Part shown: positions 12,831-21,484 of the stretch, in pieces | Position numbering within the stretch: the first letter of the stretch is position 1 | Layout of the letters: the number at the start of each line of letters is the position of its first letter | DNA from: a virus | Length of the DNA stretch: 34,978 nt | Direction: 5' to 3' (one strand) | IMG/VR virus record: IMGVR_UViG_3300037231_000288 | Coordinates: 1-34,978 of that record | The notes under the pieces: generated by a model | What the model was told of the DNA's origin: nothing | Database searches by the model: none | The model's input: only the letters and a program-made list of their open reading frames with translations | Position numbers and translations under genes: made by a program

Positions 12831-12853
12831 TCGGTCGACCGTTTGCCCTGGCA

Positions 12854-12894
12854 AGGGTGGAGGCCGACTTTATGCGAGCCTCCACCCTGTTTTT
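12854..12894 (+). terminator. strong intrinsic terminator before the late module
   Basis: AGGGTGGAGGC (12854-12864) pairs perfectly with GCCTCCACCCT (12878-12888), with a 13-base loop, then GTTTTT. It separates the 11733-12830 genes from the head genes starting at 12922, so the late promoter should lie downstream of it or late transcription must be antiterminated. I could not identify that promoter in the 27 bases before 12922. Confidence 0.85.
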
Positions 12895-12921
12895 GAATGT
12901 GTTTTGAAGCGAGCGTGATCG

Positions 12922-13395
12922 ATGTTCGTTTTAGCCGTTGATCCATTGGTGGTGACCGATCTGGTGATTGGCACCGTCACGATCGGAGTCACTGTCGGGC
13001 TGTTCTGGCTTTCGGCGCGCACAGCCAAGCTCGAACGGCTGGAAAACGACGTGGAAACCAAGAACGAAAAACTCGTCGCCCAGCAGCTGCTGAGCCACAC
13101 CAATCCGCTGAAGACTTCGATCGATGCGCTGACCAGGGAGATCGCCGGCATCCACAAGCGGCTGGATGAGGGAGACGGCGATTTCAAGGACATCGCCAAC
13201 AACCGGCTGTCAATGAGCGTCCAGCTGGAGAAGCGTTTTGGTGACCTCAAAACGTTTATGGCCGAGACATTCGCCAGCAGGGACGATTTGAAGGATCACG
13301 AAAAGAGCGTCTCCGAAAAGTTCCAGCAGGTAACGCGGGAAACGGCCGACATCGGCAAACAGGTAGCGGTGCTGTCAGACCGGATGGGCAAATGA
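12922..13395 (+). CDS. membrane-anchored coiled-coil protein (Mu gp25/DUF2730-like)
   Basis: 157 residues: an N-terminal transmembrane segment (about 10-31, VTDLVIGTVTIGVTVGLFWL), then a long coiled coil to the end (KLERLENDVETKNEKL, then KTSIDALTREIAGIHKRLDE, then KFQQVTRETADIGKQVAVLS). Mu-type phages keep a gene of this layout just before the small terminase, and the gene order here agrees. Its role is unknown; a membrane tether acting in lysis or early packaging has been imagined for such proteins, but nothing here shows it. Its stop overlaps the next start (ATGA). Confidence 0.65.
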   Translation: MFVLAVDPLVVTDLVIGTVTIGVTVGLFWLSARTAKLERLENDVETKNEKLVAQQLLSHTNPLKTSIDALTREIAGIHKRLDEGDGDFKDIANNRLSMSVQLEKRFGDLKTFMAETFASRDDLKDHEKSVSEKFQQVTRETADIGKQVAVLSDRMGK

Positions 13396-13754
13396 GCAAG
13401 AACTTCGAACAATTCCGCGATGAGAAGCTTCGCCGGGAAATCCTCCTCATTCTCAAGGGGGCTCGCAAATACGCTCCCAAGCATGGCCTTTCAGGAGACC
13501 GGCTTTTCGCCGAGGTCAACGTGCCACTGAGCGAAGGCATGGGCCTTGAAGACGGTTCGCACCTGCTAGGGCTGTGCCACGATCTGGTGGGTGCTGAGCT
13601 GGTCAAGGAAATCGACAAGGGAACCCGCAGGGAATACGAGCTCACGGTCAAGCCAAACCACCTGTTCTACGAAATCACCTTCAAGGGCATGCAGTTGCTG
13701 GAAGAGAAGATTTCGCCGGTGCCAGGCATCGCGGACGAAAGGGCGGTCAATTAA
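13392..13754 (+). CDS. winged-helix-like protein (Mu gp26 position)
   Basis: A 120-residue protein starting MSKNFEQFRDEKLRREILLI. The helix-rich N-terminus, a middle segment DGSHLLGLCHDLVGAELVKE and a strand pair REYELTVKPNHLFYEITFKG resemble a small winged-helix fold. It stands between the coiled-coil protein and the small terminase, where Mu has gp26. ATG overlaps the preceding TGA, and its TAA shares a base with the following ATG, so the three genes are coupled. No specific family recognised with certainty. Confidence 0.6.
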   Translation: MSKNFEQFRDEKLRREILLILKGARKYAPKHGLSGDRLFAEVNVPLSEGMGLEDGSHLLGLCHDLVGAELVKEIDKGTRREYELTVKPNHLFYEITFKGMQLLEEKISPVPGIADERAVN

Positions 13755-14272
13755 TGGGCATGCGCCTCAAAGTTCACGAGCTGCTGAGCCGGGCGGAGCT
13801 GGACGCCCTGGAGGCGTTCTGCCGTGAGCCGGGGCGCACGGTGGATGAGGTTCACACCTGGCTGCTGGCGGCGGGATTCACGCTCAGCCGCAACGCGGTG
13901 TGGAACTGGAAAAAGGAGTTCGATGCCACGGACAAATTTAAGGCGAGCAATGAAGTGGCTCGGTCGCTGGTCGAGGCGGCGAAGAGCGGGGGCACGGTGG
14001 CGATCAGCGACGCGGCGACTCTGCAGCTGAGCACCATGATCTTCGAACAGATGCTCGCCGCCCAGACCAACGGAGAGGTGAAAACCAAAGACCTGTTCGG
14101 CCTGTCGATGGCACTGAAAAACACGATCACCGGCAAGCGGCATGTCGAGAAACTCCGCGGCGAAATGGCCGAAGCCCTGGCGGCGGCGGAGAAGGATGCC
14201 AAGACCGGGGCGAGCGGCGAAGAGGTCATCAGCAAGGTCCGGGCGATTCTCGGAATCAAAGACGCGGCTTAG
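13754..14272 (+). CDS. small terminase subunit-like protein (Mu gp27/DUF3486)
   Basis: A 172-residue protein that should recognise phage DNA for packaging. The first 65 residues contain two helix-turn-helix-like segments: LLSRAELDALEAFCREPGRT and VDEVHTWLLAAGFTLSRNAV, the latter followed by WNWKKEF. That matches the DUF3486 family, which includes Mu gp27. The C-terminal half is helical and charged (RGEMAEALAAAEKDAKTG). Two large-terminase landmarks lie just downstream, separated only by a 90-residue gene. A second ATG six bases later (MRLKVHELLS) may be the true start. Confidence 0.7.
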   Translation: MGMRLKVHELLSRAELDALEAFCREPGRTVDEVHTWLLAAGFTLSRNAVWNWKKEFDATDKFKASNEVARSLVEAAKSGGTVAISDAATLQLSTMIFEQMLAAQTNGEVKTKDLFGLSMALKNTITGKRHVEKLRGEMAEALAAAEKDAKTGASGEEVISKVRAILGIKDAA

Positions 14273-14288
14273 CCGCAAGGAAAATCAG

Positions 14289-14561
14289 ATGAGCAAGATG
14301 CAGGTGAATGTTGAAAGTATGACGAAAAAATACCGCAAGGTGTATCCGCACAAAAATGCCGCGGGTGAAGTGGACACCAACAAGCCGGCCGATGGCTACT
14401 GGAACGTGGTGCGGTTGAAAGCCGTTCCATCCGGCGATGATCCCTCGCCCATTCTTCTGGGGAGCGCGATCGAGATTGGCTTCCCCGATGAGGCGGATGC
14501 CAAGGCGTTCGAAGTGGGCCAGAAATATACCCTGGATCTTGTAATCCTCGCCGCTGTCTGA
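14289..14561 (+). CDS. small hypothetical protein between terminase genes, 90 aa
   Basis: Starts MSKMQVNVESMTKKYRKVYP, with AAGGAAAA upstream. A strand-rich small protein (YWNVVRLKAVPSGDD, then GSAIEIGFPDEADAKAFEVG, then KYTLDLVILAAV). Its TGA overlaps the terminase ATG (TGATG), so it is probably made in step with terminase. No family recognised. The in-frame extension to 14142 is a shadow of the small terminase gene (Arg-rich). Confidence 0.65.
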   Translation: MSKMQVNVESMTKKYRKVYPHKNAAGEVDTNKPADGYWNVVRLKAVPSGDDPSPILLGSAIEIGFPDEADAKAFEVGQKYTLDLVILAAV

Positions 14562-15922
14562 TGACATCTTCACTCGACTATTTTCTGCCTTACCAGCAAG
14601 CCTGGCTCAATGAGCCGGCTCCGCTGGCAATGGGGCGCAAGAGCCGCCGGGTCGGCTGGACTTATGTGTCCAGTTATCGCGCTGTCGAGCGCCGGGTGAA
14701 GGGGCTTTGCAATCTGTATTTCTCCTCCGCCGATCTGACCAGCGCGCGGGAGTTTATCGATTACTGCAAAACGTGGTGTGAAGTGTTCAACGCGGCGGCG
14801 GCAGAATCCACTGAAACCGAAGTGATCGCCGACTCCGAACTCACCAGCCTGGTATTAACCTTTGGCAACGGGAAAAAAATCGTCGCCGGTTCCAGCAATC
14901 CGAAATTCTTTCGCAGCAAGGGCGGGGATGCGGATCTGGATGAATTTGCTTTTCATCGCGATGGTCGTGAGCTCTACAAAGCCGCCCACGCGACCGCGCT
15001 CTTCTGGCGGTACCAGCTGCGGATCTGGTCCACCGCCAACGGCGAAGGATGCTATTACAACCAACTGCTCAAGGCTCAGGAAGCGGGGACCATTAAAGCA
15101 TCAGTCCACACGGTCACCATCCTTGACGCGGTGGATCAGGGGCTTGCGGAAAAGGTGCTGAAACTCAAGGCCCGCGATGACAAAGCCCGTCAGGAATTCA
15201 TTGACGAGCTGCACGCCACCTGCCCGGATGAAGACACCTGGAATCAGGAATACATGTGCAAGCCCTCGACCGATGCCACATCGCTGTTGAGCTATGACCT
15301 GATCCGATCGTGCGAAGCATCTCCGGCCACCGCCGCTGATCCTGATGGTCTGACCATCTTCCAATCGCCTGAGCAGTTGCCATCCGATGGCACGATGTAC
15401 GCGGGCTATGACGTGGGCCGCCAGCGCGATCTTTCGGTGCTGTGGGTGATTCGCAAGGTGGGTGATGTGTTCCGCACCGTGATGCTGCGCGAACTCTCGA
15501 AGGTGGATTACACCGCCCAGGAAGGGCTGCTGAATGTGCTACTGGCCAACCGAGCCATCAAGCGACTCTGCATCGACGGCACCGGCATCGGCGACATGCT
15601 GGCCGAACGCTCTCGCCAGAAGTGGGGAGGCCGCGTTGAAAACATCCACTTCACATCAGCGGTGAAAGAAGAGCTGGCGATGCCGCTGGTTCGGCTCTTC
15701 CAGGATCGCCTGGTGCGCATCCCCGCGGTGGATGCGGTTCGCGAGGATCTGCACAAGATCCGCAAGATTGTCACCGCTTCGAACAACGTGCGGTTTGATG
15801 CCGAGCGCGATGCCGGCGGCCACGCTGATCGCTTCTGGGCGCTGGCCCTGGCCTACCACGCCGCCGGCGCGGCCAAGATTCCCTTGCCGCCTTCCCGGCG
15901 GCAGAAACCGGCGGGGTGGTGA
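14561..15922 (+). CDS. large terminase subunit (Mu gp28-like)
   Basis: The DNA-packaging motor and nuclease, 453 residues. The ATPase half shows a degenerate Walker A GRKSRRVGWT (25-34), as is usual for Mu gp28-type terminases, a Walker B strand DADLDEFAF with Asp127-Glu128, and a coupling motif RIWSTANGEG (about 154-163). The nuclease half has RNase H-type acidic residues: Asp284 (YAGYDVGRQRDLS), Asp339 (LCIDGTGIGD) and Asp423 (HADRFWALA). It is complete, and the portal follows. Mu-type packaging from host-flanked ends (headful) would fit the transposase, but sequence alone does not show it. Confidence 0.88.
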   Translation: MTSSLDYFLPYQQAWLNEPAPLAMGRKSRRVGWTYVSSYRAVERRVKGLCNLYFSSADLTSAREFIDYCKTWCEVFNAAAAESTETEVIADSELTSLVLTFGNGKKIVAGSSNPKFFRSKGGDADLDEFAFHRDGRELYKAAHATALFWRYQLRIWSTANGEGCYYNQLLKAQEAGTIKASVHTVTILDAVDQGLAEKVLKLKARDDKARQEFIDELHATCPDEDTWNQEYMCKPSTDATSLLSYDLIRSCEASPATAADPDGLTIFQSPEQLPSDGTMYAGYDVGRQRDLSVLWVIRKVGDVFRTVMLRELSKVDYTAQEGLLNVLLANRAIKRLCIDGTGIGDMLAERSRQKWGGRVENIHFTSAVKEELAMPLVRLFQDRLVRIPAVDAVREDLHKIRKIVTASNNVRFDAERDAGGHADRFWALALAYHAAGAAKIPLPPSRRQKPAGW

Positions 15923-15948
15923 GTGAGATGCGAACCATTCTTCTTTTC

Positions 15949-15983
15949 ATTCTGCATTCTGCACTATGCATTCTGCACTTGCC
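15949..15983 (+). repeat. heptad tandem repeat, ATTCTGC type
   Basis: Five consecutive 7-base units between terminase and portal: ATTCTGC, ATTCTGC, ACTATGC, ATTCTGC, ACTTGCC. The tract ends about 20 bases before the portal ATG, leaving room for the GGAGGGCGGAG ribosome-binding site. It is one of six such tracts at late-gene junctions. Confidence 0.75.
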
Positions 15984-16002
15984 CGACCGGAGGGCGGAGC
16001 TA

Positions 16003-17673
16003 ATGCAAGTCCCCGTCCAAATCCCCGCCGTCTGGGTGCAGACCACCAGTGATCCGTACAACACGTTTCGCGCTGAGGGGTATCCCAACTTTTTGACCAA
16101 TGAGCAGAGCGCCCGGGTGGAGCGCATCCGGCAATCGCGGCTGCTGTTCGATGGCAAGCACCGCGAATATTACCTGACCGAAAACCGGACGCAGTTCGAT
16201 TTCGCCCGGTCCGTGGCGGGAAGCCGACCGATCCAGCCATATGTGAAGTACAACGTAATGCAGCTGGTGAGCAACAAGGGCACCGATCTGCTGCTGAAAG
16301 AAAAGCCGCTGATCCGGGCTGATGATCCCTATCAGCAGAAATCCCTCGAAGCCCTGGCGGATCGCTGCATGCTGCACCCGCTTTTCTATGGCGCGGCACT
16401 TAGTTGCAGCTATGAGGCGGAAGCATTTTTGGAAGCCTGCATCTTCAATGGTGAAGCGTGCCTGCGACAGGTGCCATCGGAGGAGATTTTCCCGGTCGGT
16501 GTGATCCAGCCCAACGGGCAGTATGCCTCCTATTGCCGATACAGCCTGAAAAATATCGGCACCGAAAAGGTTCCCATTTATCTACTGCGGGAGATCACCT
16601 ACTTCATCGGCAAGATCACCCGCCGGGCCTGGCAGCTGGATGAGAAGGGGCATAAGACGCAAGAGGTGTCACTCGCCATCTGGATGAATGCCGCCGACTC
16701 GCCCTCGCCATCCTGGCAGAACGCCGTCATCGGCACCGACACCGGCCCGATCGGCGTGGCGGACTATGCCAGCAATCTGCCGGACACGCCGAACGACATC
16801 GATCCGATTCCCGATCAGCAGCTGCAGCCGGTCACGATGACCGGCATCGATCAGAACACGATCATCTGGATCCCCAATGTGGTGAGTCGCGGCCAGCCGG
16901 TGAGCGACTATGACTGCGCGATCGAGTTGCAGGATGCGCTGAATGCCAAAAATACGCAGCTAGCCAACATCCTGGCCAAGCACGCCGACCCGCCGGTGGC
17001 GTTTCCCCAGGAAGCGGCTGACGACCAGGGCAATATGCGCGCCGCCAACAAGGCGATGTTCTATGACGATCCCGATCGCATCGCCAAATACATCACCTGG
17101 GACGGCGAATGCGAAGCGGCGTTGAAGGATCGTGACTTTGCCCTCACCAGCCAGATCGTGGTCATGGAATCCAGCCCGGTGCTGCTGGGCATCAAGAGCG
17201 AGGGCGTGAAGGCCATCGCCTACAAGTCGATCAAGCTGATGGGGCTCAACGCGATTGCCAAGGCGGACCGCAAGGCGATCTTCTGGACGGCCGGCATTCG
17301 CCTCGCCCTCATGGTGGCGCAGAAGCTCGAATGTGCCGTTGTTCCCGGCGTTCGCTTTGATACCGGTCCAATCAGCGTTGAATTCCAGAACGGCATTCCC
17401 AACGACTCGATGGATGTCGCCACCGAAATCGCCACGCTCCGCGGCTGCAAGTCGATGAGCCAGGAGCGCTCGATCCGCATCCTCATCCCCGATCCCGCCG
17501 CCGCCGATGCGGAAATCCAGCAGATGAAGGATGAAGCGGCGGAGGCAACGCCCAGCACGTTCTTCGGTGCTTCCACTCCCGATACCGACAGCCTGGCAAC
17601 CGCCGGGGACAATGCCCCCACCGCCCCCAAGGGCGACGATGAGGATGCTGAAGAAGAGGTTGAAATCGAATGA
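16003..17673 (+). CDS. portal protein (SPP1 gp6-like)
   Basis: Forms the dodecameric portal through which DNA enters the head. I chose ATG 16003 (MQVPVQIPAVWVQTTSDPYN), which follows GGAGGGCGGAG; the open frame back to 15916 encodes the heptad tract and is likely untranslated. About 556 residues. Family features are SRLLFDGKHREYYLTE near the N-terminus, the stretch YNVMQLVSNKGTDLLLKEKP, and a later LGIKSEGVKAIAYKSIKLMG segment. The tail is Ala/Asp/Glu-rich, as is common for portals. It is followed, as in SPP1, by a head morphogenesis gene, a scaffold gene and the capsid gene. Confidence 0.82.
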   Translation: MQVPVQIPAVWVQTTSDPYNTFRAEGYPNFLTNEQSARVERIRQSRLLFDGKHREYYLTENRTQFDFARSVAGSRPIQPYVKYNVMQLVSNKGTDLLLKEKPLIRADDPYQQKSLEALADRCMLHPLFYGAALSCSYEAEAFLEACIFNGEACLRQVPSEEIFPVGVIQPNGQYASYCRYSLKNIGTEKVPIYLLREITYFIGKITRRAWQLDEKGHKTQEVSLAIWMNAADSPSPSWQNAVIGTDTGPIGVADYASNLPDTPNDIDPIPDQQLQPVTMTGIDQNTIIWIPNVVSRGQPVSDYDCAIELQDALNAKNTQLANILAKHADPPVAFPQEAADDQGNMRAANKAMFYDDPDRIAKYITWDGECEAALKDRDFALTSQIVVMESSPVLLGIKSEGVKAIAYKSIKLMGLNAIAKADRKAIFWTAGIRLALMVAQKLECAVVPGVRFDTGPISVEFQNGIPNDSMDVATEIATLRGCKSMSQERSIRILIPDPAAADAEIQQMKDEAAEATPSTFFGASTPDTDSLATAGDNAPTAPKGDDEDAEEEVEIE

Positions 17674-18977
17674 AACCTAACCTCAATTCCCTTTATCTGT
17701 CTGGCAGGGAAAAAATCCTCCTCGGCTTAGATCAATCCACCTTGGATCAATCTGCATATGCAATCGCAATGAGGGAGCGATTCAAAAGCCAGGGAGAGAA
17801 GTCGCGGGACAAAATTCTTGCGGGGCTGAAACTTTCCAAGCCTGAGCGTCATCGAAAACGGCGAGGGCGGCCACCCACGATTCATGCTCTCGCCGTTTTC
17901 ACATTGCTTCTCTTATCGGGAATCGCCATGGCAACCCCGCTTCGCCCCGAATTATCTTCCAGCGGCCTGAATGCCGCCCAGGTAAGCGAGCTCGTGAAGC
18001 TCTACACCGCCGCCGCCGATCGCATGGCGGAGATGGTGCTGCACCCGGTGGGTGGCACCGCAGCCGGGCAGGAATTCCGCCAGCATCGCGCCATCCAGCA
18101 GATGGCACAGATCGATCAGATCCTGCACCGCCTGGGCGTGGAAACATCGGTGTGGATTGGCAAGTCCCTTCCGCTGGCGATCGCTGATGGAATCAAACGC
18201 GCTGAAAAGCAGGCGGAAGATTTGGGCGTGAAGGTATCCGGCGACAGTGGATTGACAGGCGGCTTTAGTCTGATCGATCCAGGCACGGTCAAACAGTTCG
18301 TCAAGAGCATGACTCGCGATCTGGGCGATGCGGCCAGCAACGCAGGCGATCGGGCCAAGGGGCTTCTGCGCAAGACCGCTCAGATGAGCCTCAACGAATC
18401 GGACATTGATCGCATTTTATCCGGTGGCGTGATCGAGGGCCGGCCGGCAGAGACGATCCGAAAGCTTCGCGACGCCTTCCGTGCGGTGGGCGATGGCACC
18501 GTTCCAGTTCGCGACAAAAACGGCGACATGATCAACTTCGAAGCGGGTTACTACGCTTCAATGGTTGCTCGCACCAAGACACGCGAGGCAACGGTGACCG
18601 CCCGGCACGAACGGCTGCAAAGTCTGGATCTGGATCTGGTGTCGATCGTGGGATTGGTATCCACTGACTTCTGCACAGCGTTTCTTGGCCAGGTGTTTAG
18701 CCTTTCGGGCAAGAGCAGCAAATACCCCGCCTACAGCGAACTGCCCGGTGGCGGACCCCCATTTCACCCCAACTGTTCAAAGTCCACCCGCGCGTTTGTC
18801 GAGGAGCTTGCCAGCCCGCTTCAGTTGGAACAGGCCGATGGGCTGGACGATGCCGACAAGCTGCTGGGGGATGATGTTTCGACCGCACAACGCAAATTCA
18901 AGGATCTCCAGATCCATGCACAGCAAAAAGACCGCTACGCCTCAACAGCCAAAAAGCTGTTCGGGAGGGCGGCTTAA
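17670..18977 (+). CDS. head morphogenesis protein (SPP1 gp7/Mu F-like) with an odd N-terminal extension
   Basis: The C-terminal half carries the minor-head-protein pattern: SMVARTKTREATVTARHERL, then STDFCTAFLGQVF, then PGGGPPFHPNCSKSTRAF with the conserved H-P-N-C-S. It is probably an internal or portal-associated head protein. The first 86 residues are unlike it: a charged stretch (KPERHRKRRGRPPT) and a transmembrane-like segment (HALAVFTLLLLSGIAMA), with visibly more A/T at third positions. A start at ATG 17929 (MATPLRPELSS), preceded by GGGA, would give a normal 349-residue protein. The annotated ATG overlaps the portal stop (ATGA), so a separate small gene fused in frame is also possible. 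Confidence 0.75.
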   Translation: MKPNLNSLYLSGREKILLGLDQSTLDQSAYAIAMRERFKSQGEKSRDKILAGLKLSKPERHRKRRGRPPTIHALAVFTLLLLSGIAMATPLRPELSSSGLNAAQVSELVKLYTAAADRMAEMVLHPVGGTAAGQEFRQHRAIQQMAQIDQILHRLGVETSVWIGKSLPLAIADGIKRAEKQAEDLGVKVSGDSGLTGGFSLIDPGTVKQFVKSMTRDLGDAASNAGDRAKGLLRKTAQMSLNESDIDRILSGGVIEGRPAETIRKLRDAFRAVGDGTVPVRDKNGDMINFEAGYYASMVARTKTREATVTARHERLQSLDLDLVSIVGLVSTDFCTAFLGQVFSLSGKSSKYPAYSELPGGGPPFHPNCSKSTRAFVEELASPLQLEQADGLDDADKLLGDDVSTAQRKFKDLQIHAQQKDRYASTAKKLFGRAA

Positions 18978-18980
18978 CAA

Positions 18981-19610
18981 ATGGCAAAACAACGTCATTC
19001 GAAGATCGTTTTAAGTCCGCCCTTACCGGCGACAGAAAGGCCTCCCATGCCTGAGAAAGAACAGGCCACGGCTACACCGCCAGCTGCTACCGGCGGATTC
19101 GATTCCAAAGCGTTCGGAGCGGAGCTGCTCGGCTCATTCAAGAGCCATCTCGCAGAAGTGGTGAAACCCCTCCAGGAGGAAATCAACACGCTCAAGGGCG
19201 GCGGCAAAGCAAAACCCGCCGAGGCGGAAGTCAAACCGCTCAGCGCCGATGACGTGGTCAGGCTGCTGGATGCCAGGGATAGCAAGCTGTCGGCTCTAGC
19301 CGCCCGGCAGGAGTTCATCTCCAAGAAGATGAGCAAGCTTCCCGCCGCCTACCAGGCAAAGCTGGGCAACGACCCAGCCAAATGGCCCGTCGAGGAGCAG
19401 GTGATTCGCGAAGAGTTCCGCGCCGATCTGAAATCGATGGGCGTGAAGGTTCCCGACCTGGGCGGCGAGGGCACCGAAGAAACTGTGCTCAGTCCCGCCG
19501 CCGCGGTCGACCTGAGCAAGATGACGGCCTCGCAGAAGATCGGGATTGGCCTGAGCAAGAGCAGGCCGGCCCGCGGACCCTCATTGGCAACCACGGCAAA
19601 GGCCGGCTGA
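18981..19610 (+). CDS. capsid scaffold-like protein
   Basis: About 209 residues (187 if the start is ATG 19047, MPEKEQATATPP). Composition and position are those of a scaffold: a disordered Pro/Ala start, a helical middle (FKSHLAEVVKPLQEEINTLK), a charged segment (SADDVVRLLDARDSKLSALA) and a Lys-rich C-terminus (SKMTASQKIGIGLSKSRPAR) that could bind capsid protein. No protease gene is fused to it. It immediately precedes the major capsid gene. Both starts have acceptable ribosome-binding sites; I kept the longer form. Confidence 0.65.
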   Translation: MAKQRHSKIVLSPPLPATERPPMPEKEQATATPPAATGGFDSKAFGAELLGSFKSHLAEVVKPLQEEINTLKGGGKAKPAEAEVKPLSADDVVRLLDARDSKLSALAARQEFISKKMSKLPAAYQAKLGNDPAKWPVEEQVIREEFRADLKSMGVKVPDLGGEGTEETVLSPAAAVDLSKMTASQKIGIGLSKSRPARGPSLATTAKAG

Positions 19611-19623
19611 GCGGAGAAATGAT

Positions 19624-19640
19624 CCTGGGACGTTCCCAGG
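19624..19640 (+). other. short intergenic hairpin before the capsid gene
   Basis: CCTGGGA (19624-19630) and TCCCAGG (19634-19640) form a seven-base stem with a three-base loop, just after the scaffold stop and 55 bases before the capsid ATG. No T-run follows, so it is more likely an RNA-stability element than a terminator. The capsid ribosome-binding site AAGGAAAA lies downstream. Confidence 0.5.
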
Positions 19641-19694
19641 CATCCTGACAGCGATCCACCCCGCCAGGGCGAACGCTACGAAGGAAAAAAGACA

Positions 19695-20603
19695 ATGGCA
19701 ATCTCACTGATCACTTGGGCCGCCCAGTCCGCCCAGCCCATGCTGGCTGGCCTGGTCGAGCGCATCACCAACCGGAGCATGTTTCTCCGGCTCCTCAAGT
19801 TCATCCAGGTGGATGGCTTGAGCTACCAGTACAACCGCCGCGAGGCACTGCCGGGGATTCAGTTCCGCGGCATTAACTCCAACTACTCCACGCCGCCCAG
19901 CGTCATCAATCCCCAGGTGGAATCGCTGAGCATCTTCGGCGGTGAAATCCAGACGGACGCGATCCTCTACGATCTGGAAGGGGACAAGGCCCGCCAGAAC
20001 GAAATCGAAGGCAAGATCATCAACGCCGGCCTGTTCTTCGATCGCAATTTCATCAAGGGTGATCCGGGCACCATCCCTCTCAGCTTCCCCGGCCTCAATA
20101 GCCGCCTCACCGGCAACCAGCTGCTGCTGGCGGGAACCAACGGCGGCAACATGACGCTGGAAATGATCGACGCGACCATCGACCAGACCGTCGGCGGCGA
20201 TGAAGGGAAGATCCTGGTGATGAACAAGGCAACCCGCCGCAATCTCACCACGCTCGCCCGAAACACTGCCAAGATCGCCTCGATGGAGGGCGTGCTGGGT
20301 AAGGTGCAAACCTACGACGACATCCCGATTGTGATTCTGGATGAAGACGGTGACCAGCAGCCCATCCTGGCTGAGAACGAAACCTGTGGCACCGCCGCCA
20401 ACACGGTCAGCCTGTACTGCGTGAAGCTGGGAGGCGATGTGGACAAGGAAATGGTGCAGGGCCTGGTGGGCACCAACATGATCACCCATCGCGATGTTGG
20501 CCTGCTGGGCACGTTCTATCTGGACGTATGCGAAATGCTCGGCTCGATCGGCGTGTTTCACCCCCGTTCGGCCACGCGGCTGGCCGGGCTGCTGTTGACC
20601 TGA
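19695..20603 (+). CDS. probable major capsid protein (HK97 fold)
   Basis: 302 residues, placed directly after the scaffold. The N-terminal arm (ITWAAQSAQPMLAGLVERIT) and the following strand region are typical of capsid proteins without a cleaved delta domain. Later segments such as GGDEGKILVMNKATRRNLTT, then GVLGKVQTYDDIPIVILDED, then VSLYCVKLGGDVDKEMVQGL match the usual run of an HK97-fold protein (spine helix, then P-domain strands with a substrate-like aspartate loop). The family is inferred from position, length and strand pattern rather than a unique motif. Ribosome-binding site AAGGAAAA is good. Confidence 0.75.
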   Translation: MAISLITWAAQSAQPMLAGLVERITNRSMFLRLLKFIQVDGLSYQYNRREALPGIQFRGINSNYSTPPSVINPQVESLSIFGGEIQTDAILYDLEGDKARQNEIEGKIINAGLFFDRNFIKGDPGTIPLSFPGLNSRLTGNQLLLAGTNGGNMTLEMIDATIDQTVGGDEGKILVMNKATRRNLTTLARNTAKIASMEGVLGKVQTYDDIPIVILDEDGDQQPILAENETCGTAANTVSLYCVKLGGDVDKEMVQGLVGTNMITHRDVGLLGTFYLDVCEMLGSIGVFHPRSATRLAGLLLT

Positions 20604-20610
20604 TGAAACG

Positions 20611-20686
20611 GTCAGTTGTCAGTGGTCCGTTGTCCGTTGTGGACGCGGCTCTGAACAACTGACAACTGACAACTGACAACGGACAA
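20611..20686 (+). repeat. heptad tandem repeats in two inverted arms, AACTGAC/AACGGAC types
   Basis: Left arm: GTCAGTT, GTCAGTG, GTCCGTT, GTCCGTT (20611-20638). Right arm: AACTGAC three times and AACGGAC (20657-20684). Each unit type in one arm is the reverse complement of one in the other, so the arms can pair partly into a long hairpin. It lies between the capsid stop and the next ATG at 20693. Confidence 0.8.
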
Positions 20687-20692
20687 AATAAA

Positions 20693-21424
20693 ATGGATCC
20701 CCAAACAATCGGCCTGGCAGATTCAACTCTGCAGATTTTAAAGTCGGCAGCCTCGATCGCCGGAAGTTACACGGCCACGTTCAACTCCGACACCTTCGAC
20801 ATGGCGCAGGGGGCAACGCTGGTCAACGGCCAGTATGCTCCCGGCGCGGGCGGGGCTGCATTGCAGGTTCCAGTGCCGGTCACAGCGTGGAATGCCTCGC
20901 AGACGCTGACCATCACTGCCACCGGCGGAACCTTCACCTTCAGCCTCAACACCAGCGCTGGCGTGCAGACCACGGGCGCCGTCGCCTTTGGCGCGAGCGC
21001 TGCCACCATCGCGACGGCGATTAACGGCCTGGCTGCTGTCACCGCAACCGGTGCGGCGGCAACGGTCACGGGCGGTGGCCCTTTCACAGTGACGCTTCCG
21101 CCGGCATTGCAGGTCTATGGCAACCAGGCCAACCCGCTCACGCTGGGCACTGGCAGCCTCACCGGCGGCACCGCGACACTGGTGATGCCAACGTACACCT
21201 TCACGGTGAACGAAAGCTCCGATGGTGCCACCTGGCGCGCGGCCAGTCCGGCCCGCAACGTCGCCCAGGACGGCATCCTGCCCACCGGCGATGGATTTTT
21301 GATGCTGATGACTCAATCCCGCCAGCGATACCTGCAACTGGCCTGCACGATCACCGGCACGGGACCGTCCATCACGATCGGGCCTGTTTACATTCAGCCC
21401 TTCGTCAACAAGTTCGGAGGATGA
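20693..21424 (+). CDS. head decoration-like beta protein, 243 aa
   Basis: Starts MDPQTIGLADSTLQILKSAA. The centre has a repeat-like beta domain: ASQTLTITATGGTFTFSLN, then ASAATIATAINGLAAVTATG, then AATVTGGGPFTVTLP. This pattern recurs in phage proteins that decorate capsids or tails. Low-complexity Thr/Ala/Gly composition fits a surface protein. The C-terminus (GPSITIGPVYIQPFVNKFGG) looks like a closing strand pair. Directly follows the capsid gene. Exact family uncertain; a capsid-stabilising or decorating role is inferred from position. Confidence 0.6.
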   Translation: MDPQTIGLADSTLQILKSAASIAGSYTATFNSDTFDMAQGATLVNGQYAPGAGGAALQVPVPVTAWNASQTLTITATGGTFTFSLNTSAGVQTTGAVAFGASAATIATAINGLAAVTATGAAATVTGGGPFTVTLPPALQVYGNQANPLTLGTGSLTGGTATLVMPTYTFTVNESSDGATWRAASPARNVAQDGILPTGDGFLMLMTQSRQRYLQLACTITGTGPSITIGPVYIQPFVNKFGG

Positions 21425-21439
21425 GGATAGTCCTCATCC
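21419..21439 (+). other. hairpin overlapping the stop of the decoration-like gene
   Basis: GGATGAGGA (21419-21427) pairs perfectly with TCCTCATCC (21431-21439) around a three-base TAG loop; the TGA stop lies inside the 5' arm. No T-run follows. It may mark the 3' end of a processed transcript. Confidence 0.5.
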
Positions 21440-21484
21440 GTTTGGCTCTTCACGCGAACCGTGGAAAGCATCCAGGAGAATCAG

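Noticed and set aside
15916-16002. N-terminal extension of the portal
   Set aside because: It encodes a heptad repeat tract, and a strong ribosome-binding site stands before ATG 16003.
20611-20686. Heptad hairpin as an intrinsic terminator
   Set aside because: The arms pair only partly and no T-run follows; the sequence downstream is A-rich and contains the next gene's start.
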